A stretch of 64,000 nt of DNA from Streptomyces sp. HUAS MG91 (GCF_040529335.1 NZ_CP159534.1:1922001-1986000); one strand, 5' to 3'. Positions 50,020 to 59,803 are shown, numbered from the stretch's first letter. Notes: generated by a model from the sequence alone, not told the origin. Program-made: numbers and translations.

Positions 50020-50976
50020 ATGTTCGCCCTGCGCGGCGTCATGCGGCCCGGGCGCGTGTTCGCGTACGGGGCCGCCGCAGGCTTGTTGAGCGACCTGCTC
50101 GTCGGTGATCCGCGCCGTGGGCACCCCGTCGCCGGGTTCGGGCGGGCCGCGAGCGCCGTCGAGCGGGTGCTGTGGCGGGACCACCGCGGCTGGGGCGCAC
50201 TGCACACCCTGGTCTGCGCCGGTGGCGCCGCCGCCGTGGGAGCCGCCGCCTCGCGTGCCGTACGCCGCTCCCCCGCCGCCGCCGTCACGCTGACGGCCGC
50301 CGCGACCTGGGCCGTGGTCGGCGGGACCTCGCTGGGCCGGGAGGCGCGGGCGATCGGCTCCGCGCTGGAGGCCGGGGACGTGGAGCTCGCGCGGGAACTG
50401 CTGCCGCGGCTGTGCGGGCGCGATCCGCAGGGCCTGGACGCGGACGGGATCGCGCGGGGCGTCGTCGAGTCGGTCGCCGAGAACACCTCCGACGCCGTGG
50501 TGGGCGCGCTGGTGTGGGGCGCCGTCGGCGGGGTGCCGGGGCTGCTCGCCTTCCGCGCCGTGAACACGCTCGACGCGATGGTCGGGCACAAGTCAGCGAA
50601 GTACCGCCGGTTCGGCTGGGCCTCGGCGCGCCTCGACGATGTCGCGGGCTGGCCGGGGGCCCGGCTCACCGGCGCGCTCGCCGTCCTCGCCGGCGAGCGG
50701 CCCCGCGCCGCGCTGGCCGCGTGGCGGGCGGACGCCGGGCGGCACCCGAGTCCCAACGCCGGGGTCGTCGAGGCCTCCTTCGCGGGGGCGCTCGGGGTAC
50801 GGCTCGGCGGCACCCTGTCGTACGCGGGGCGGGTCGAGCACCGGCCGGAGCTGAACGGCGCGGGACGGGCGGTCCGGGTGACCGATGTGGAACGGGCCGC
50901 GCGGTTGTCGCGGCGAGTGAGTGTGCTGGCGCTGGGAGTCTGTGTGGGCGGGCGGTTGCTGTGGGGTCGTCGATGA
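50020..50976 (+). CDS. cobD: Adenosylcobinamide-phosphate synthase CobD/CbiB
   Basis: 318 residues, membrane protein of the CobD/CbiB family, which joins aminopropanol (phosphate) to adenosylcobyric acid. Conserved DLLVGDPRRGHPVAGFGRA, AENTSDAVVGALVWGAVGGVPGLLAFRAVNTLDAMVGHKSAKYRRFGWASARLDDV, and PNAGVVEASFAGALGVRLGG. Start chosen at ATG 50020; a GTG at 50002 is possible. First gene after the B12 riboswitch. Its TGA overlaps the cobQ ATG. Confidence 0.93.
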   Translation: MFALRGVMRPGRVFAYGAAAGLLSDLLVGDPRRGHPVAGFGRAASAVERVLWRDHRGWGALHTLVCAGGAAAVGAAASRAVRRSPAAAVTLTAAATWAVVGGTSLGREARAIGSALEAGDVELARELLPRLCGRDPQGLDADGIARGVVESVAENTSDAVVGALVWGAVGGVPGLLAFRAVNTLDAMVGHKSAKYRRFGWASARLDDVAGWPGARLTGALAVLAGERPRAALAAWRADAGRHPSPNAGVVEASFAGALGVRLGGTLSYAGRVEHRPELNGAGRAVRVTDVERAARLSRRVSVLALGVCVGGRLLWGRR

Positions 50977-52484
50977 ACCGGGGCGGGCTGCTCGTCGCGG
51001 GCACCACCTCCGACGCGGGGAAGAGTGTCGTCACCGCCGGGATCTGCCGGTGGCTGGTGCGGCAGGGCGTGAAGGTCGCGCCGTTCAAGGGGCAGAACAT
51101 GTCCCTCAATTCGTTCGTCACCCGCGAGGGCGCCGAGATCGGGCGGGCGCAGGCGATGCAGGCGCAGGCCGCCCGGGTCGAGCCGACCGCGCTGATGAAC
51201 CCGGTGCTGCTCAAGCCCGGCAGCGACCGCAGCAGCCAGGTCGTGCTGATGGGCAAGCCCGTGGGCGAGATGAGCGCGCGGGGCTATCACGGGTCGCGCC
51301 AGGAGGCGCTGCTCGACACCGTGGTGGGGTGCCTGGAGGAGCTGCGGGGCAGTCATGACGCTGTGATCTGTGAAGGCGCCGGCTCTCCCGCCGAGATCAA
51401 TCTGCGGCGCACCGACATCGTGAACATGGGCGTCGCGCGGGCCGCGCGGCTGCCGGTGCTCGTGGTCGGGGACATCGACCGGGGCGGTGTCTTCGCCTCG
51501 TTCTTCGGGACGACGGCGCTGCTCGCGCCGGAGGACCAGGAGCTGCTCGCCGGGTATGTGGTGAACAAGTTCCGCGGTGACGTGACGCTGCTGGAGCCCG
51601 GACTCGACATGCTCAAGTCCCTCACCGGGCGGGCCACTTACGGCGTGCTGCCGTATCAGCACGGGCTCGGCATCGACGAGGAGGACGGGCTGCGGGTCTC
51701 CCTGCGGGGCGCGGTGCGCGAGTCCGTCGTCGCGCCGCCCGCCGGCGAGGACGTGCTGCGGGTCGCGGTGTGCGCGGTGCCGCTGATGTCGAACTTCACC
51801 GACGTGGACGCGCTGGCCGCCGAGCCGGGTGTCGTCGTGCGGTTCGTGGACCGGGCCGAGGAGCTCGTCGACGCCGATCTGGTGGTGGTGCCGGGCACGC
51901 GCGGGACCGTGAAGGCGCTGGAGTGGCTGCGCGAGCGCGGGCTGGCGGAGGCGCTGGTCCGGCGGGCCGCCGAGGGGCGGCCGGTGCTCGGCATCTGCGG
52001 CGGCTTCCAGGTGCTCGGTGAGCGCATCGAGGACGAGGTCGAGTCACGGGCCGGGGTCGTCGACGGGCTCGGGCTGCTGCCCGTACGGGTGCGGTTCGCC
52101 GCGGAGAAGACCCTCGCCCGGCCGGTGGGCGAGGCCCTCGGCGCGTACGTCGAGGGGTACGAGATCCATCACGGGGTCGCCGACGTGCTCGGCGGGGAGG
52201 CCTTCCTGGACGGGTGCCGGGTCGGTTCCGTGTGGGGCACGCACTGGCACGGGTCGCTGGAGTCGGACGACTTCCGGCGGGCCTTTCTGCGGGAGGTCGC
52301 GGCGGCGGCCGGGCGGCGGTTCGTGCCGGCGCCGGACACGTCGTTCGCGGCGCTGCGCGAAGAGCAGCTGGACCGGCTCGGGGATCTCATCGAGCGGCAT
52401 GCCGATACCGATGCGCTGTGGCGGCTGATCGAAGGGGGCGCTCCTGCGGGGTTGCCGTTCGTGCCGCCCGGGGCGCCGTCTTGA
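50973..52484 (+). CDS. cobQ: Cobyric acid synthase CobQ/CbiP
   Basis: 503 residues. Amidates positions b, d, e and g of adenosylcobyrinic acid a,c-diamide with glutamine and ATP. N-terminal dethiobiotin-synthetase-like domain with P-loop GTTSDAGKS (10-18) and [11 protein letters not shown]-terminal glutaminase with Cys in [11 protein letters not shown] and His in [13 protein letters not shown] at 50973 overlaps the cobD stop. A repeat-derived hairpin lies in the following 165-base gap. Confidence 0.95.
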   Translation: MNRGGLLVAGTTSDAGKSVVTAGICRWLVRQGVKVAPFKGQNMSLNSFVTREGAEIGRAQAMQAQAARVEPTALMNPVLLKPGSDRSSQVVLMGKPVGEMSARGYHGSRQEALLDTVVGCLEELRGSHDAVICEGAGSPAEINLRRTDIVNMGVARAARLPVLVVGDIDRGGVFASFFGTTALLAPEDQELLAGYVVNKFRGDVTLLEPGLDMLKSLTGRATYGVLPYQHGLGIDEEDGLRVSLRGAVRESVVAPPAGEDVLRVAVCAVPLMSNFTDVDALAAEPGVVVRFVDRAEELVDADLVVVPGTRGTVKALEWLRERGLAEALVRRAAEGRPVLGICGGFQVLGERIEDEVESRAGVVDGLGLLPVRVRFAAEKTLARPVGEALGAYVEGYEIHHGVADVLGGEAFLDGCRVGSVWGTHWHGSLESDDFRRAFLREVAAAAGRRFVPAPDTSFAALREEQLDRLGDLIERHADTDALWRLIEGGAPAGLPFVPPGAPS

Positions 52485-52581
52485 GTGCCGGGTGGGGAAG
52501 TCGCCCCCGCCGCCCCTTCCCGTCCCGTCCCCGGGGGCTTCGCCCCCCGGCCCCCATGGGTTTTCTTGTACGCGCGCGTTC

Positions 52582-52624
52582 GTGGGGGCTTGTCGCGCAG
52601 TTCCCCGCGCCCCTTACGGGGCGC
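52582..52624 (+). terminator. Repeat copy with hairpin between cobQ and chelatase gene
   Basis: Contains GTGGGGGCT and the CGCGCAGTTCCCCGCGCCCC core, whose end GCGCCCC (52607-52613) pairs with GGGGCGC (52618-52624). It may attenuate read-through from cobQ. The next gene has its own strong RBS. Confidence 0.65.
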
Positions 52625-52650
52625 CCCAAGTCAACGGAGGATCACGGCTG

Positions 52651-54696
52651 ATGTCTGCCCCTTATCCGTTCACCGCCGTCGTCGGGCAGGACGATCTGCG
52701 GCTCGCTCTTCTGCTCAACGCCGTGTCGCCCGCCGTCGGCGGTGTGCTCGTGCGCGGGGAGAAGGGGACCGCCAAGTCCACCGCCGTGCGCGCCCTTTCG
52801 GCCCTGATGCCGAGCGTCGGGGTCGTCCCCGGGTGCCGGTTCTCGTGCGATCCCGCGGCGCCCGACCCGCAGTGCCCCGACGGGCCGCACGAGGAGGCCG
52901 GGCAGACCGAACGACCCGCCCGCATGGTCGAGTTGCCCGTCGGCGCCTCCGAGGACCGGCTCGTCGGCGCGCTGGACATCGAGCGGGCGCTCGCCGAGGG
53001 CGTGAAGGCCTTCGAGCCGGGGCTGCTCGCCGACGCGCACCGCGGGATCCTGTACGTGGACGAGGTGAACCTGCTCCACGACCACCTCGTGGACCTGCTC
53101 CTCGACGCCGCCGCCATGGGCGCCTCGTACGTGGAGCGCGAGGGCGTCTCCGTACGGCATGCCGCGCGCTTCCTCCTCGTAGGGACGATGAACCCCGAAG
53201 AGGGCGAGCTGCGGCCGCAGTTGCTCGACCGGTTCGGGCTGACCGTGGAGGTCGCCGCGTCCCGGGAGCCGGCGCAGCGCGTCGAGGTCGTGAAGCGGCG
53301 GCTCGCCTACGACGACGCACCGGACGCCTTCGTCGCCCGGTGGGCCGACGAGGAGGCCGACGTACGGGCGCGGATCGTCGCCGCGCGCGCCCTGCTGCCC
53401 GAAGTGCGGCTCGGGGACGACGCGTTGACGCAGATCGCGGCGACCTGCGCCGCGTTCGAGGTGGACGGCATGCGCGCCGACATCGTGATGGCGCGGACCG
53501 CGACCGCGCTCGCCGCGTGGGCGGGGCGCACCGAGGTGCTGTCGGAGGACGTGCGGCAGGCGGCCCTGCTCGCGCTGCCGCACCGCAGGCGGCGCAACCC
53601 GTTCGACGCGCCGGGGCTCGACGAGGACAAGCTCGACGAGACGCTGGACGAGTTCGGCCCCGACCGGCCGGACGACGACCCGGAGCCCGACCCGGAGCCG
53701 AACGGGCCGGACGACGGCCCGGACGGCGGTGGCGGCGGTGGCGGGGTTCCGCCGCAGGGTGATCCGGCGGACGACGGCGGCGCGGCGCAGGAGTCCTCCG
53801 GCGCGTCCCCGGCCGAGGCGCCCGCGCCCGGTGGCGGTGCGCCCCAGGAGCAGCGGGCCGTGTCGGCCGGTGAGCCGTTCCGTACGAAGATGCTGAGTGT
53901 GCCGGGGCTCGGCGAGGGCGCGGCCGGGCGGCGGTCCCGGGCGCGCACCGAGCACGGCCGCACGACGGGTGCCGTACGCCCCCGGGGGAACCTGACCAAG
54001 CTGCATCTGGCGGCCACCGTGCAGGCGGCCGCGCCGCATCAGCGGGCGCGGGGCCGCAGCGGTCCGGGGCTCGTCGTGCGCCGGGACGATCTGCGGCAGG
54101 CGACCCGGGAGGGGCGCGAGGGCAATCTCGTGCTGTTCGTGGTCGACGCCTCCGGTTCGATGGCGGCCCGCAAGCGGATGGGCGCCGTGAAGGGCGCCGT
54201 GCTTTCGCTGCTCCTGGACGCCTACCAGCGCCGGGACAAGGTGGGGCTCGTGACGTTCCGGGGGTCGGGCGCCGAGGTGGCGCTGCCGCCGACGTCCAGC
54301 GTGGACGCCGCCGCGGCCCGCCTGGAGACGCTGCCGACGGGCGGGCGCACGCCGCTGGCCGCCGGGCTGCTCAAGGCGCACGAGGTGCTGCGCGTGGAGC
54401 GGCTGCGGGATCCGGCGCGGCGGCCGCTGCTGGTCGTCGTGACCGACGGGCGGGCCACCGGCGGGCCGGAGCCGGTCCAGCTGGCCGCACGGGCCGCCGG
54501 ACTGCACGCCGCCGAGGGCACCGCCGCCGTGGTCGTGGACTGCGAGAGCGGCATGGTGCGGCTCGGGCTCGCCGGTGAGCTGGCCTCCCGGCTCGGCGGG
54601 CAGGCCGTGACGCTGGACGAGCTGCGCGCCGACTCGATCGCCGGGCTCGTCAAGGACGTACAGGGAACCAACACCATCCGCAGGAGGGCCGCCTGA
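52651..54696 (+). CDS. ChlI/ChlD-type chelatase AAA+ and VWA fusion (putative cobaltochelatase subunit)
   Basis: 681 residues. N-terminal AAA+ domain: Walker A GEKGTAKS (36-43), Walker [11 protein letters not shown], sensor [24 protein letters not shown] 100-residue acidic Pro/Gly-rich linker follows ([20 protein letters not shown]...). The C-terminal VWA domain carries the MIDAS motif DASGSMA and a later TDGRATGG. It corresponds to fused BchI/BchD or CobS/CobT-type subunits that drive metal insertion by CobN/ChlH. No cobN lies in this window. ATG at 52651 with GGAGG upstream; the open frame before it is repeat DNA. Confidence 0.88.
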   Translation: MSAPYPFTAVVGQDDLRLALLLNAVSPAVGGVLVRGEKGTAKSTAVRALSALMPSVGVVPGCRFSCDPAAPDPQCPDGPHEEAGQTERPARMVELPVGASEDRLVGALDIERALAEGVKAFEPGLLADAHRGILYVDEVNLLHDHLVDLLLDAAAMGASYVEREGVSVRHAARFLLVGTMNPEEGELRPQLLDRFGLTVEVAASREPAQRVEVVKRRLAYDDAPDAFVARWADEEADVRARIVAARALLPEVRLGDDALTQIAATCAAFEVDGMRADIVMARTATALAAWAGRTEVLSEDVRQAALLALPHRRRRNPFDAPGLDEDKLDETLDEFGPDRPDDDPEPDPEPNGPDDGPDGGGGGGGVPPQGDPADDGGAAQESSGASPAEAPAPGGGAPQEQRAVSAGEPFRTKMLSVPGLGEGAAGRRSRARTEHGRTTGAVRPRGNLTKLHLAATVQAAAPHQRARGRSGPGLVVRRDDLRQATREGREGNLVLFVVDASGSMAARKRMGAVKGAVLSLLLDAYQRRDKVGLVTFRGSGAEVALPPTSSVDAAAARLETLPTGGRTPLAAGLLKAHEVLRVERLRDPARRPLLVVVTDGRATGGPEPVQLAARAAGLHAAEGTAAVVVDCESGMVRLGLAGELASRLGGQAVTLDELRADSIAGLVKDVQGTNTIRRRAA

Positions 54697-55295
54697 TGCC
54701 GCAGGGACAGCCGAGTGTCGTACCGGACGACGGACTGACGACTCGTCAGCGCCGCAACCGTCCGCTGGTGTTCGTGCACACGGGCATCGGCAAGGGCAAG
54801 TCGACGGCCGCCTTCGGTCTCGCGCTGCGCGCCTGGAACCAGGGCTGGCCGATCGGGGTGTTCCAGTTCGTCAAGTCGGCGAAGTGGAAGGTCGGCGAGG
54901 AGAACGCGCTGAAGGTCCTCGGCGCCTCCGGCGAGGGCGGGACCGTCGACTGGCACAAGATGGGCGAGGGCTGGTCCTGGGTCCAGCGCGATGATCAGGC
55001 GGACAACGAGGAGAAGGCCCGTGAGGGCTGGGAGCAGGTCAAGCGGGACCTGGCCGCCGAGACGTACAAGCTGTACGTGCTCGACGAGTTCGCCTACCCG
55101 CTGCACTGGGGCTGGATCGACGTCGAGGAGGTCGTCCAGGTGCTGCGCGACCGGCCCGGCACCCAGCACGTGGTCATCACGGGCCGCAACGCCCCCGAGA
55201 AGCTGGTCGAGTTCGCCGATCTGGTGACGGACATGTCGAAGGTGAAGCACCCCATGGACGCGGGCCAGAAGGGCCAGCGAGGCATCGAGTGGTGA
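54696..55295 (+). CDS. cobO: Cob(I)yrinic acid a,c-diamide adenosyltransferase CobO
   Basis: 199 residues, CobA/CobO type. P-loop TGIGKGKSTAAF (residues 29-40), FQFVKSAKWKVGEENALK, and DEFAYPLHWGWIDVEEV. Transfers 5'-deoxyadenosine from ATP to the cobalt of corrinoids. The ATG shares its first base with the chelatase stop. Its own stop overlaps the cobB start (GTGA), so the three genes are translationally linked. Confidence 0.95.
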   Translation: MPQGQPSVVPDDGLTTRQRRNRPLVFVHTGIGKGKSTAAFGLALRAWNQGWPIGVFQFVKSAKWKVGEENALKVLGASGEGGTVDWHKMGEGWSWVQRDDQADNEEKAREGWEQVKRDLAAETYKLYVLDEFAYPLHWGWIDVEEVVQVLRDRPGTQHVVITGRNAPEKLVEFADLVTDMSKVKHPMDAGQKGQRGIEW

Positions 55296-56677
55296 CGCAC
55301 GTCCCCCGGCTCGTCGTCGCCGCGCCCGCCTCCGGTTCGGGCAAGACGACGGTGGCGACGGGGCTGATGGCCGCGTTCGCCGAGCGCGGTCTCGCCGTCT
55401 CCCCGCACAAGGTGGGCCCCGACTACATCGACCCGGGCTACCACGCCCTCGCGACGGGCCGCCCGGGCCGCAACCTGGACGCGTACATGTGCGGCCCCGA
55501 GCTGGTGGCGCCGCTGTTCGCGCACGGCGCCGCCGGCTGCGAACTCGCCGTCGTGGAAGGCGTGATGGGCCTGTTCGACGGCGTCTCGGGCGCGGGCGAG
55601 CTGGCGTCGACGGCGCATGTCGCCAAGCTGCTCAAGGCGCCCGTCGTGCTGGTCGTCGACGCGTCGTCGCAGTCGCGGTCGGTGGCGGCGCTGGTGCACG
55701 GCTTCGCGTCGTTCGACCCGGAGGTGCGCCTCGCGGGCGTCATCCTCAACAAGGTCGGCTCCGAGCGCCACGAGCAGCTGCTGCGCGAGGCCCTGGAGGA
55801 GGTCGGCGTCCCGGTGTACGGCGCGCTGTACCGCACCCCGCAGGTGGCCACCCCCTCCCGCCACCTGGGTCTGGTCCCGGTCGCCGAACGCAGCACGGAG
55901 GCGCTGGACTCCGTACGGGCGTCGGCGGCGATGGTCAGGGAGGGCTGCGACCTGGAGGGCCTGCTGGCCCTGGCCCGCACGGCCCCGCCGCTGGCAACGG
56001 AGGCGTGGAGTGCGAGCGCCCCGCCAGGGGCGCGGGGAACTGCGCGCTCAGCCCCCACCGAGCCGCACACGCGCACGAAACCCGTCGTGGCAGTAGCAGC
56101 AGGCGCGGCCTTCACCTTCTCCTACGCGGAACACACGGAACTCCTGGAGGCGGCCGGCGCGGAGGTCGTCCCCTTCGACCCCCTCCACGACGAACACCTC
56201 CCGGAGGGCACCGCGGGGCTGGTCGTCGGCGGCGGCTTCCCCGAGGTCTACGCCCCGGAGCTGTCGGCGAACGAACAGCTCCGCAAAGAAGTGGCCGCGC
56301 TGGCCGTCACGGGCGCCCCGATCGCCGCCGAGTGCGCGGGGCTGCTCTACCTGGCCCGTTCCCTCGACGGCAGGGCGATGTGCGGGGTCCTGGAGGCCGA
56401 CGCCCGGATGTCCGGGCGGCTCACGCTCGGCTACCGGGACGCGGTCGCGATCGGCGACAGCGTGCTGGTCCCCGCGGGGACCCGGATGCGCGGTCACGAG
56501 TTCCACCGCACGGTCCTCGAACCGGGCGCGGGCCCGGCGCCCGCGTGGGGCATGCGGCTGCCCTCGCCGCGCGTCGAGGGGTTCGTGCAGCAGGGCGTGC
56601 ACGCCAGCTATCTGCACACGCACTGGGCGGCGCTGCCGGACGTCGCCCACCGGCTGGTGGGGCGGTGTCCGAGGTGA
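55292..56677 (+). CDS. cobB: Cobyrinate a,c-diamide synthase CobB/CbiA, with a repeat in the linker
   Basis: 461 residues. N-terminal ATPase domain: P-loop APASGSGKTT (11-20) and VGPDYIDPGYHA. C-terminal glutaminase with Cys in AAECAGLLYLAR and His in ASYLHTHW. It amidates the a and c side chains of cobyrinate. Between the domains, residues ~245-256 (PGARGTARSAPT) are encoded by a copy of the dispersed GCGCAGTTCC repeat (56026-56058), read in frame, so the linker is strain-variable or recently expanded. GTG start 55292 (or 55289). Function probably kept, since both active sites are intact. Confidence 0.93.
   Translation: MTHVPRLVVAAPASGSGKTTVATGLMAAFAERGLAVSPHKVGPDYIDPGYHALATGRPGRNLDAYMCGPELVAPLFAHGAAGCELAVVEGVMGLFDGVSGAGELASTAHVAKLLKAPVVLVVDASSQSRSVAALVHGFASFDPEVRLAGVILNKVGSERHEQLLREALEEVGVPVYGALYRTPQVATPSRHLGLVPVAERSTEALDSVRASAAMVREGCDLEGLLALARTAPPLATEAWSASAPPGARGTARSAPTEPHTRTKPVVAVAAGAAFTFSYAEHTELLEAAGAEVVPFDPLHDEHLPEGTAGLVVGGGFPEVYAPELSANEQLRKEVAALAVTGAPIAAECAGLLYLARSLDGRAMCGVLEADARMSGRLTLGYRDAVAIGDSVLVPAGTRMRGHEFHRTVLEPGAGPAPAWGMRLPSPRVEGFVQQGVHASYLHTHWAALPDVAHRLVGRCPR
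56026..56058 (-). repeat. Dispersed repeat inserted in frame inside cobB
   Basis: The minus strand reads GTGGGGGCT then GAG then CGCGCAGTTCCCCGCGCCCCT, matching the intergenic copy at 52582-52614 except for about three bases. It falls in the interdomain linker of cobB and adds no stop codon. Confidence 0.85.
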
Positions 56678-56685
56678 GCGGCGGC

Positions 56686-57417
56686 TCAGCCGGCGATGCC
56701 CACCACGAGCCAGATGAAGGCCGCGCCCGCCACCGTGGCGGCCAGCGTCGAGCGCGCCGGGTGGTCGTGGTGGGCCTCGGGCAGGATCTCGGCGGCGGCC
56801 AGGTACAGCAGGACGCCGCCGAAGAAGCCGAGATAGCCGCCGAGCAATTGCTCCGGAATGGTGAACAGCAGGGTGGAGGCGGCGCCCACCACGGGGGCCG
56901 CCGCGTCGGCGAACAGCATCGTCAGCGCCTTGCGGCGGGCGTTGCCGTACAGCCGGGTGAGCGTGTACGTGTTGAAGCCGTCGGCGAAGTCGTGGGCGAT
57001 CACCGCGAGCGCCACGGCGAGGCCCATTCCGCCGCCCACCTGGATCGCGGCGCCGATCGCCATGCCGTCCATGAGGCTGTGCCCGACCATCGCGGAGGCG
57101 GCCGTCAGGCCCACCTCGGGGACCCGGCCGTTCTCGTGCTCGTCCCCGCCGTGGGCGGCCTGCCGCTGGGCGAGGAGGTGCTCCAGGACGTGCGCGCCGA
57201 GGAACCCGGCGACGAACAGCAGCAGCGCCGCGGGCACGCCGAAGACCGGTCCGCCCGCCGCTTCCAGCGCCTCCGGCAGCAGGTCGAGGCCGACCACGCC
57301 GAGCATGAGCCCGCCCGCGAGCCCGAGCACCAGATGGCGCCGGTCGGTGACCCGCTGCGCGGTCCAGCCGCCGATCAGGGTCATCAGAAAGGCGCCGAGC
57401 GCCACGAACACCGCCAT
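56686..57417 (-). CDS. ZIP-family metal transporter
   Basis: 243 residues, about eight helices. Metal-site helix motifs GHSLMDG (HSxxD) and AHDFADG, and the later EILPEAHHDH. A His/Glu loop (HGGDEHENG) separates two halves. ZIP proteins import Zn2+, Fe2+ or other divalent ions. It is convergent with cobB (8-base gap) and lies inside the cobalamin locus on the opposite strand, so cobalt supply is possible but unproven; it may also have come in when the locus was rearranged. Confidence 0.88.
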   Translation of the reverse strand: MAVFVALGAFLMTLIGGWTAQRVTDRRHLVLGLAGGLMLGVVGLDLLPEALEAAGGPVFGVPAALLLFVAGFLGAHVLEHLLAQRQAAHGGDEHENGRVPEVGLTAASAMVGHSLMDGMAIGAAIQVGGGMGLAVALAVIAHDFADGFNTYTLTRLYGNARRKALTMLFADAAAPVVGAASTLLFTIPEQLLGGYLGFFGGVLLYLAAAEILPEAHHDHPARSTLAATVAGAAFIWLVVGIAG

Positions 57418-57456
57418 AAGCCCTTGCTAACTCATCCGACCCCCGCGTCGCACATC

Positions 57457-57858
57457 ATGACCTGCGCCCCGGACCGGCTCGTCGGCGGGGTCGGCGCCCG
57501 CGCCGGGGTCACCGCCGACGAGGTGCTGGAGCTGGTCCGCGAGGTGCTGGCCGAGGCCGGGGCGGGCCACGGCGCGCTGGCCGCGCTCGCCACGGTGGAG
57601 GCGAAGGGGCGGGAGCCGGGGATCGTGCGGGCCGCCGCGCTGCTCGGGGTGCCGCTCGTGACGTTTCCGGCGGCGCGACTGGCCGCCGTGACCGTGCCGC
57701 ACCCCTCGGCGGGGGCGCGGGACGCGGTGGGCACGCCGTCCGTCGCGGAGGCGGCCGCGCTCGCCGCCGGGGGTGAGCTGCTGGTTCCCAAGAGAACGGC
57801 GCGCGGTGCCGACGGGGGGCGCGGGAGGGTGACGTTCGCGCTGGCACGCGCCGGGTAA
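57457..57858 (+). CDS. cobE: CobE/CbiG C-terminal domain protein
   Basis: 133 residues. VGGVGARAGVTADEVLELVREVLAEAG, LAALATVEAKGREPGIVRAAALLGVPLVTFPAARLA and PSVAEAAALAAGGELLVPKR are the CbiG_C/CobE pattern. CobE helps ring-contraction steps of corrin synthesis, though its exact role is unclear. Here it is isolated: no precorrin methyltransferases are in the window. ATG at 57457. Confidence 0.87.
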   Translation: MTCAPDRLVGGVGARAGVTADEVLELVREVLAEAGAGHGALAALATVEAKGREPGIVRAAALLGVPLVTFPAARLAAVTVPHPSAGARDAVGTPSVAEAAALAAGGELLVPKRTARGADGGRGRVTFALARAG

Positions 57859-57920
57859 GGTCCGGACCCTCCCCCCCTCCGCCCGGCCGTCCTGTCCGCA
57901 CCCCGCTAGGAGTCCGTCCC

Positions 57921-59375
57921 GTGCTCACCCCTCCCCCGGCCCTGCTCGCCGCGCTCGAACAGCGGCTCGACGAATCCGGCGGCACCGGCGCCCGTACCCC
58001 GCACGACCGGGCCGATGTGACCGTGCTGCTCGTCGGGCACGGCTCGCCCGACCCCGCCGTGAACGCCGAACTCGTCGCCGCGGCACGGCTGTTGTGGGAG
58101 GGCAGCGGTTACGCGGGCGTGGAGGCGGCGTTCGTGTCGGGTGCGGCGCCCGATGTGCCGGCCGGGCTCGACCGGTGCACGGCGCTCGGGGCCCGGCGCG
58201 TGGTGCTGCTGCCGTACGAGGCGTCGGTGGCGGGGCGTTGCGGGGCGCAGGCCGAGGGGTGGAGCGCGGCGCATCCGGAGGTGACGCTGGTGCGGTGCGA
58301 GGCTCCGGAGGTGCCGGGTGCGGACGGGGACGGGCCCGATCTGCGCCATCACGGGGACGCCGAAGTCCGCGACGACGGCGAGAAGTTGACGGATCTCGCG
58401 GTGAACGTCCGGACGGGGACTCCGCCGCTGTGGCTGCGGGAGCACATCGGCGGTGCGCTGGAGGGGCTCGCCGCGTATCCGGACGGGCGGGCGGCGCGGG
58501 CGGCGGTGGCGGCGCGGCACGGGGTCCCGGCGGAGCGGGTGCTGCTGACGTCGGGCGCGGCCGAGGCGTTCGTGCTGCTCGCGCGGGCCCTCGAGGTGCG
58601 GCGGCCCGTCGTGGTCCATCCGCAGTTCACGGAGCCGGAGGCGGCGCTGCGCGATGCCGGGCACGCGGTGCGGCGGGTGCTGCTGCCGGAGGAGGACGGG
58701 TTCCGGCTCGATCCGCGGCTGGTGCCGGGCGACGCCGATCTGGTCGTGGTCGGCAATCCGACCAATCCGACCTCGGTACTGCATCCCGCCGAGGCGGTGG
58801 CGCGGCTGGCGCGGCCGGGGCGGGTGCTGGTCGTGGACGAGGCGTTCATGGACGCGGTGCCGGGCGAGCGGGAGTCCCTGGCCGGGCGGACGGACGTGCC
58901 GGGTCTCGTGGTGCTGCGGAGCCTGACGAAGACGTGGGGGCTGGCCGGGCTGCGCATCGGGTACGTGCTGGCCGCGCCGGACGTCGTGGCGGCGCTGGAG
59001 CGGGCGCAGCCGCTGTGGCCGGTGTCGTCGCCGGCGCTGGTCGCGGCCGAGGCGTGCGTGTCGGCGCGCGGGGTCGCCGAGGCGGAGGCGGCGGCGCGGG
59101 ACATCGCGGACGACCGGGCCCATCTGGTCGACCTGCTCGGGGAGTTGGCCGGTCTCGGGGTGCGCGTGGCCGGGCCCGCTCAGGGGCCCTTCCTCCTCGT
59201 ACGGGTTCCGGACGCGGCCGGGGTGCGGGAGCGGCTGCGGGCGGCCGGGTTCGCGGTGCGGCGCGGCGACACGTTCCCGGGACTCGGCCCCGACTGGCTG
59301 CGGGTGGCCGTGCGGGACCGGCGGACGAGCGCGGCGTTCGTGACGGCGCTGCGGGAGGTGCTGACCTCGCGGTGA
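57921..59375 (+). CDS. cobC: CbiX second half fused to CobC-type aminotransferase
   Basis: 484 residues. Residues 1-~135 match the second half of long Streptomyces CbiX (ADVTVLLVGHGSPDPAVNAE..., LDRCTALGARRVVLLPYE, QAEGWSAAHPEV) but lack the first, normally catalytic, half and the Cys/His-rich tail. Residues ~139-484 are a PLP aminotransferase of the Rv2231c/CobC type: DLRHHGDAEVRDD start, NPTNPTS, VVDEAF (Asp306), SLTKTWGLAGLRIGY (Lys337). CobC/CobD-like enzymes make aminopropanol phosphate for the lower loop. A locus deletion that joined cbiX to cobC is the likely origin. GTG start 57921. Confidence 0.85.
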   Translation: MLTPPPALLAALEQRLDESGGTGARTPHDRADVTVLLVGHGSPDPAVNAELVAAARLLWEGSGYAGVEAAFVSGAAPDVPAGLDRCTALGARRVVLLPYEASVAGRCGAQAEGWSAAHPEVTLVRCEAPEVPGADGDGPDLRHHGDAEVRDDGEKLTDLAVNVRTGTPPLWLREHIGGALEGLAAYPDGRAARAAVAARHGVPAERVLLTSGAAEAFVLLARALEVRRPVVVHPQFTEPEAALRDAGHAVRRVLLPEEDGFRLDPRLVPGDADLVVVGNPTNPTSVLHPAEAVARLARPGRVLVVDEAFMDAVPGERESLAGRTDVPGLVVLRSLTKTWGLAGLRIGYVLAAPDVVAALERAQPLWPVSSPALVAAEACVSARGVAEAEAAARDIADDRAHLVDLLGELAGLGVRVAGPAQGPFLLVRVPDAAGVRERLRAAGFAVRRGDTFPGLGPDWLRVAVRDRRTSAAFVTALREVLTSR

Positions 59376-59385
59376 CGGTCGCCGC

Positions 59386-59751
59386 CTAGGTGCCCTTCAC
59401 GATCTGCTGCTTGAGGGGTGTCAGGCGGGCCGCCGTCTCGGCGATGAGCGACTGCTCCACGCCTGCCTCCGTCAGGGAGTCGGCGAGGTGGGTGACCACG
59501 CGGTCGAAGTCCGCCCCGGTCAGGCCGAGCCGGGCGTGCGCCTCGTCGAGCGGGCGGCCCCGGTACGCGTCGGGACCGCCCAGTGCCGTGGCGATGAAGG
59601 CCCGCTGATGGGCCTTCAGTGTCGGAAGGTCGGTGGTGCGGAAGTGCGGCGACAGGTCGTCGTCCGCAAGGACCTTGGCATAGAAAAGGTCGACCACGGC
59701 TGCCACCGCGGGGGCTCCGCCCACCGCCTCGTAGACACTCGACTCACTCAT
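59386..59751 (-). CDS. Group I truncated hemoglobin
   Basis: 121 residues. YEAVGGAPAVAAVVDLFYAKV (B10 Tyr24 region), proximal His48 in LKAHQRAFIATALGGP, and GLTGADFDRVVTHLADSL. trHbN-type proteins bind O2/NO and often detoxify nitric oxide. Convergent with cobC (gap ~10 bases). ATG at 59751. No adjacent reductase. Confidence 0.92.
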   Translation of the reverse strand: MSESSVYEAVGGAPAVAAVVDLFYAKVLADDDLSPHFRTTDLPTLKAHQRAFIATALGGPDAYRGRPLDEAHARLGLTGADFDRVVTHLADSLTEAGVEQSLIAETAARLTPLKQQIVKGT

Positions 59752-59803
59752 GGCAGTCGAACGTATCTGCGGAACCGGACATTCGGTACCGCTGTGACGG
59801 GTG

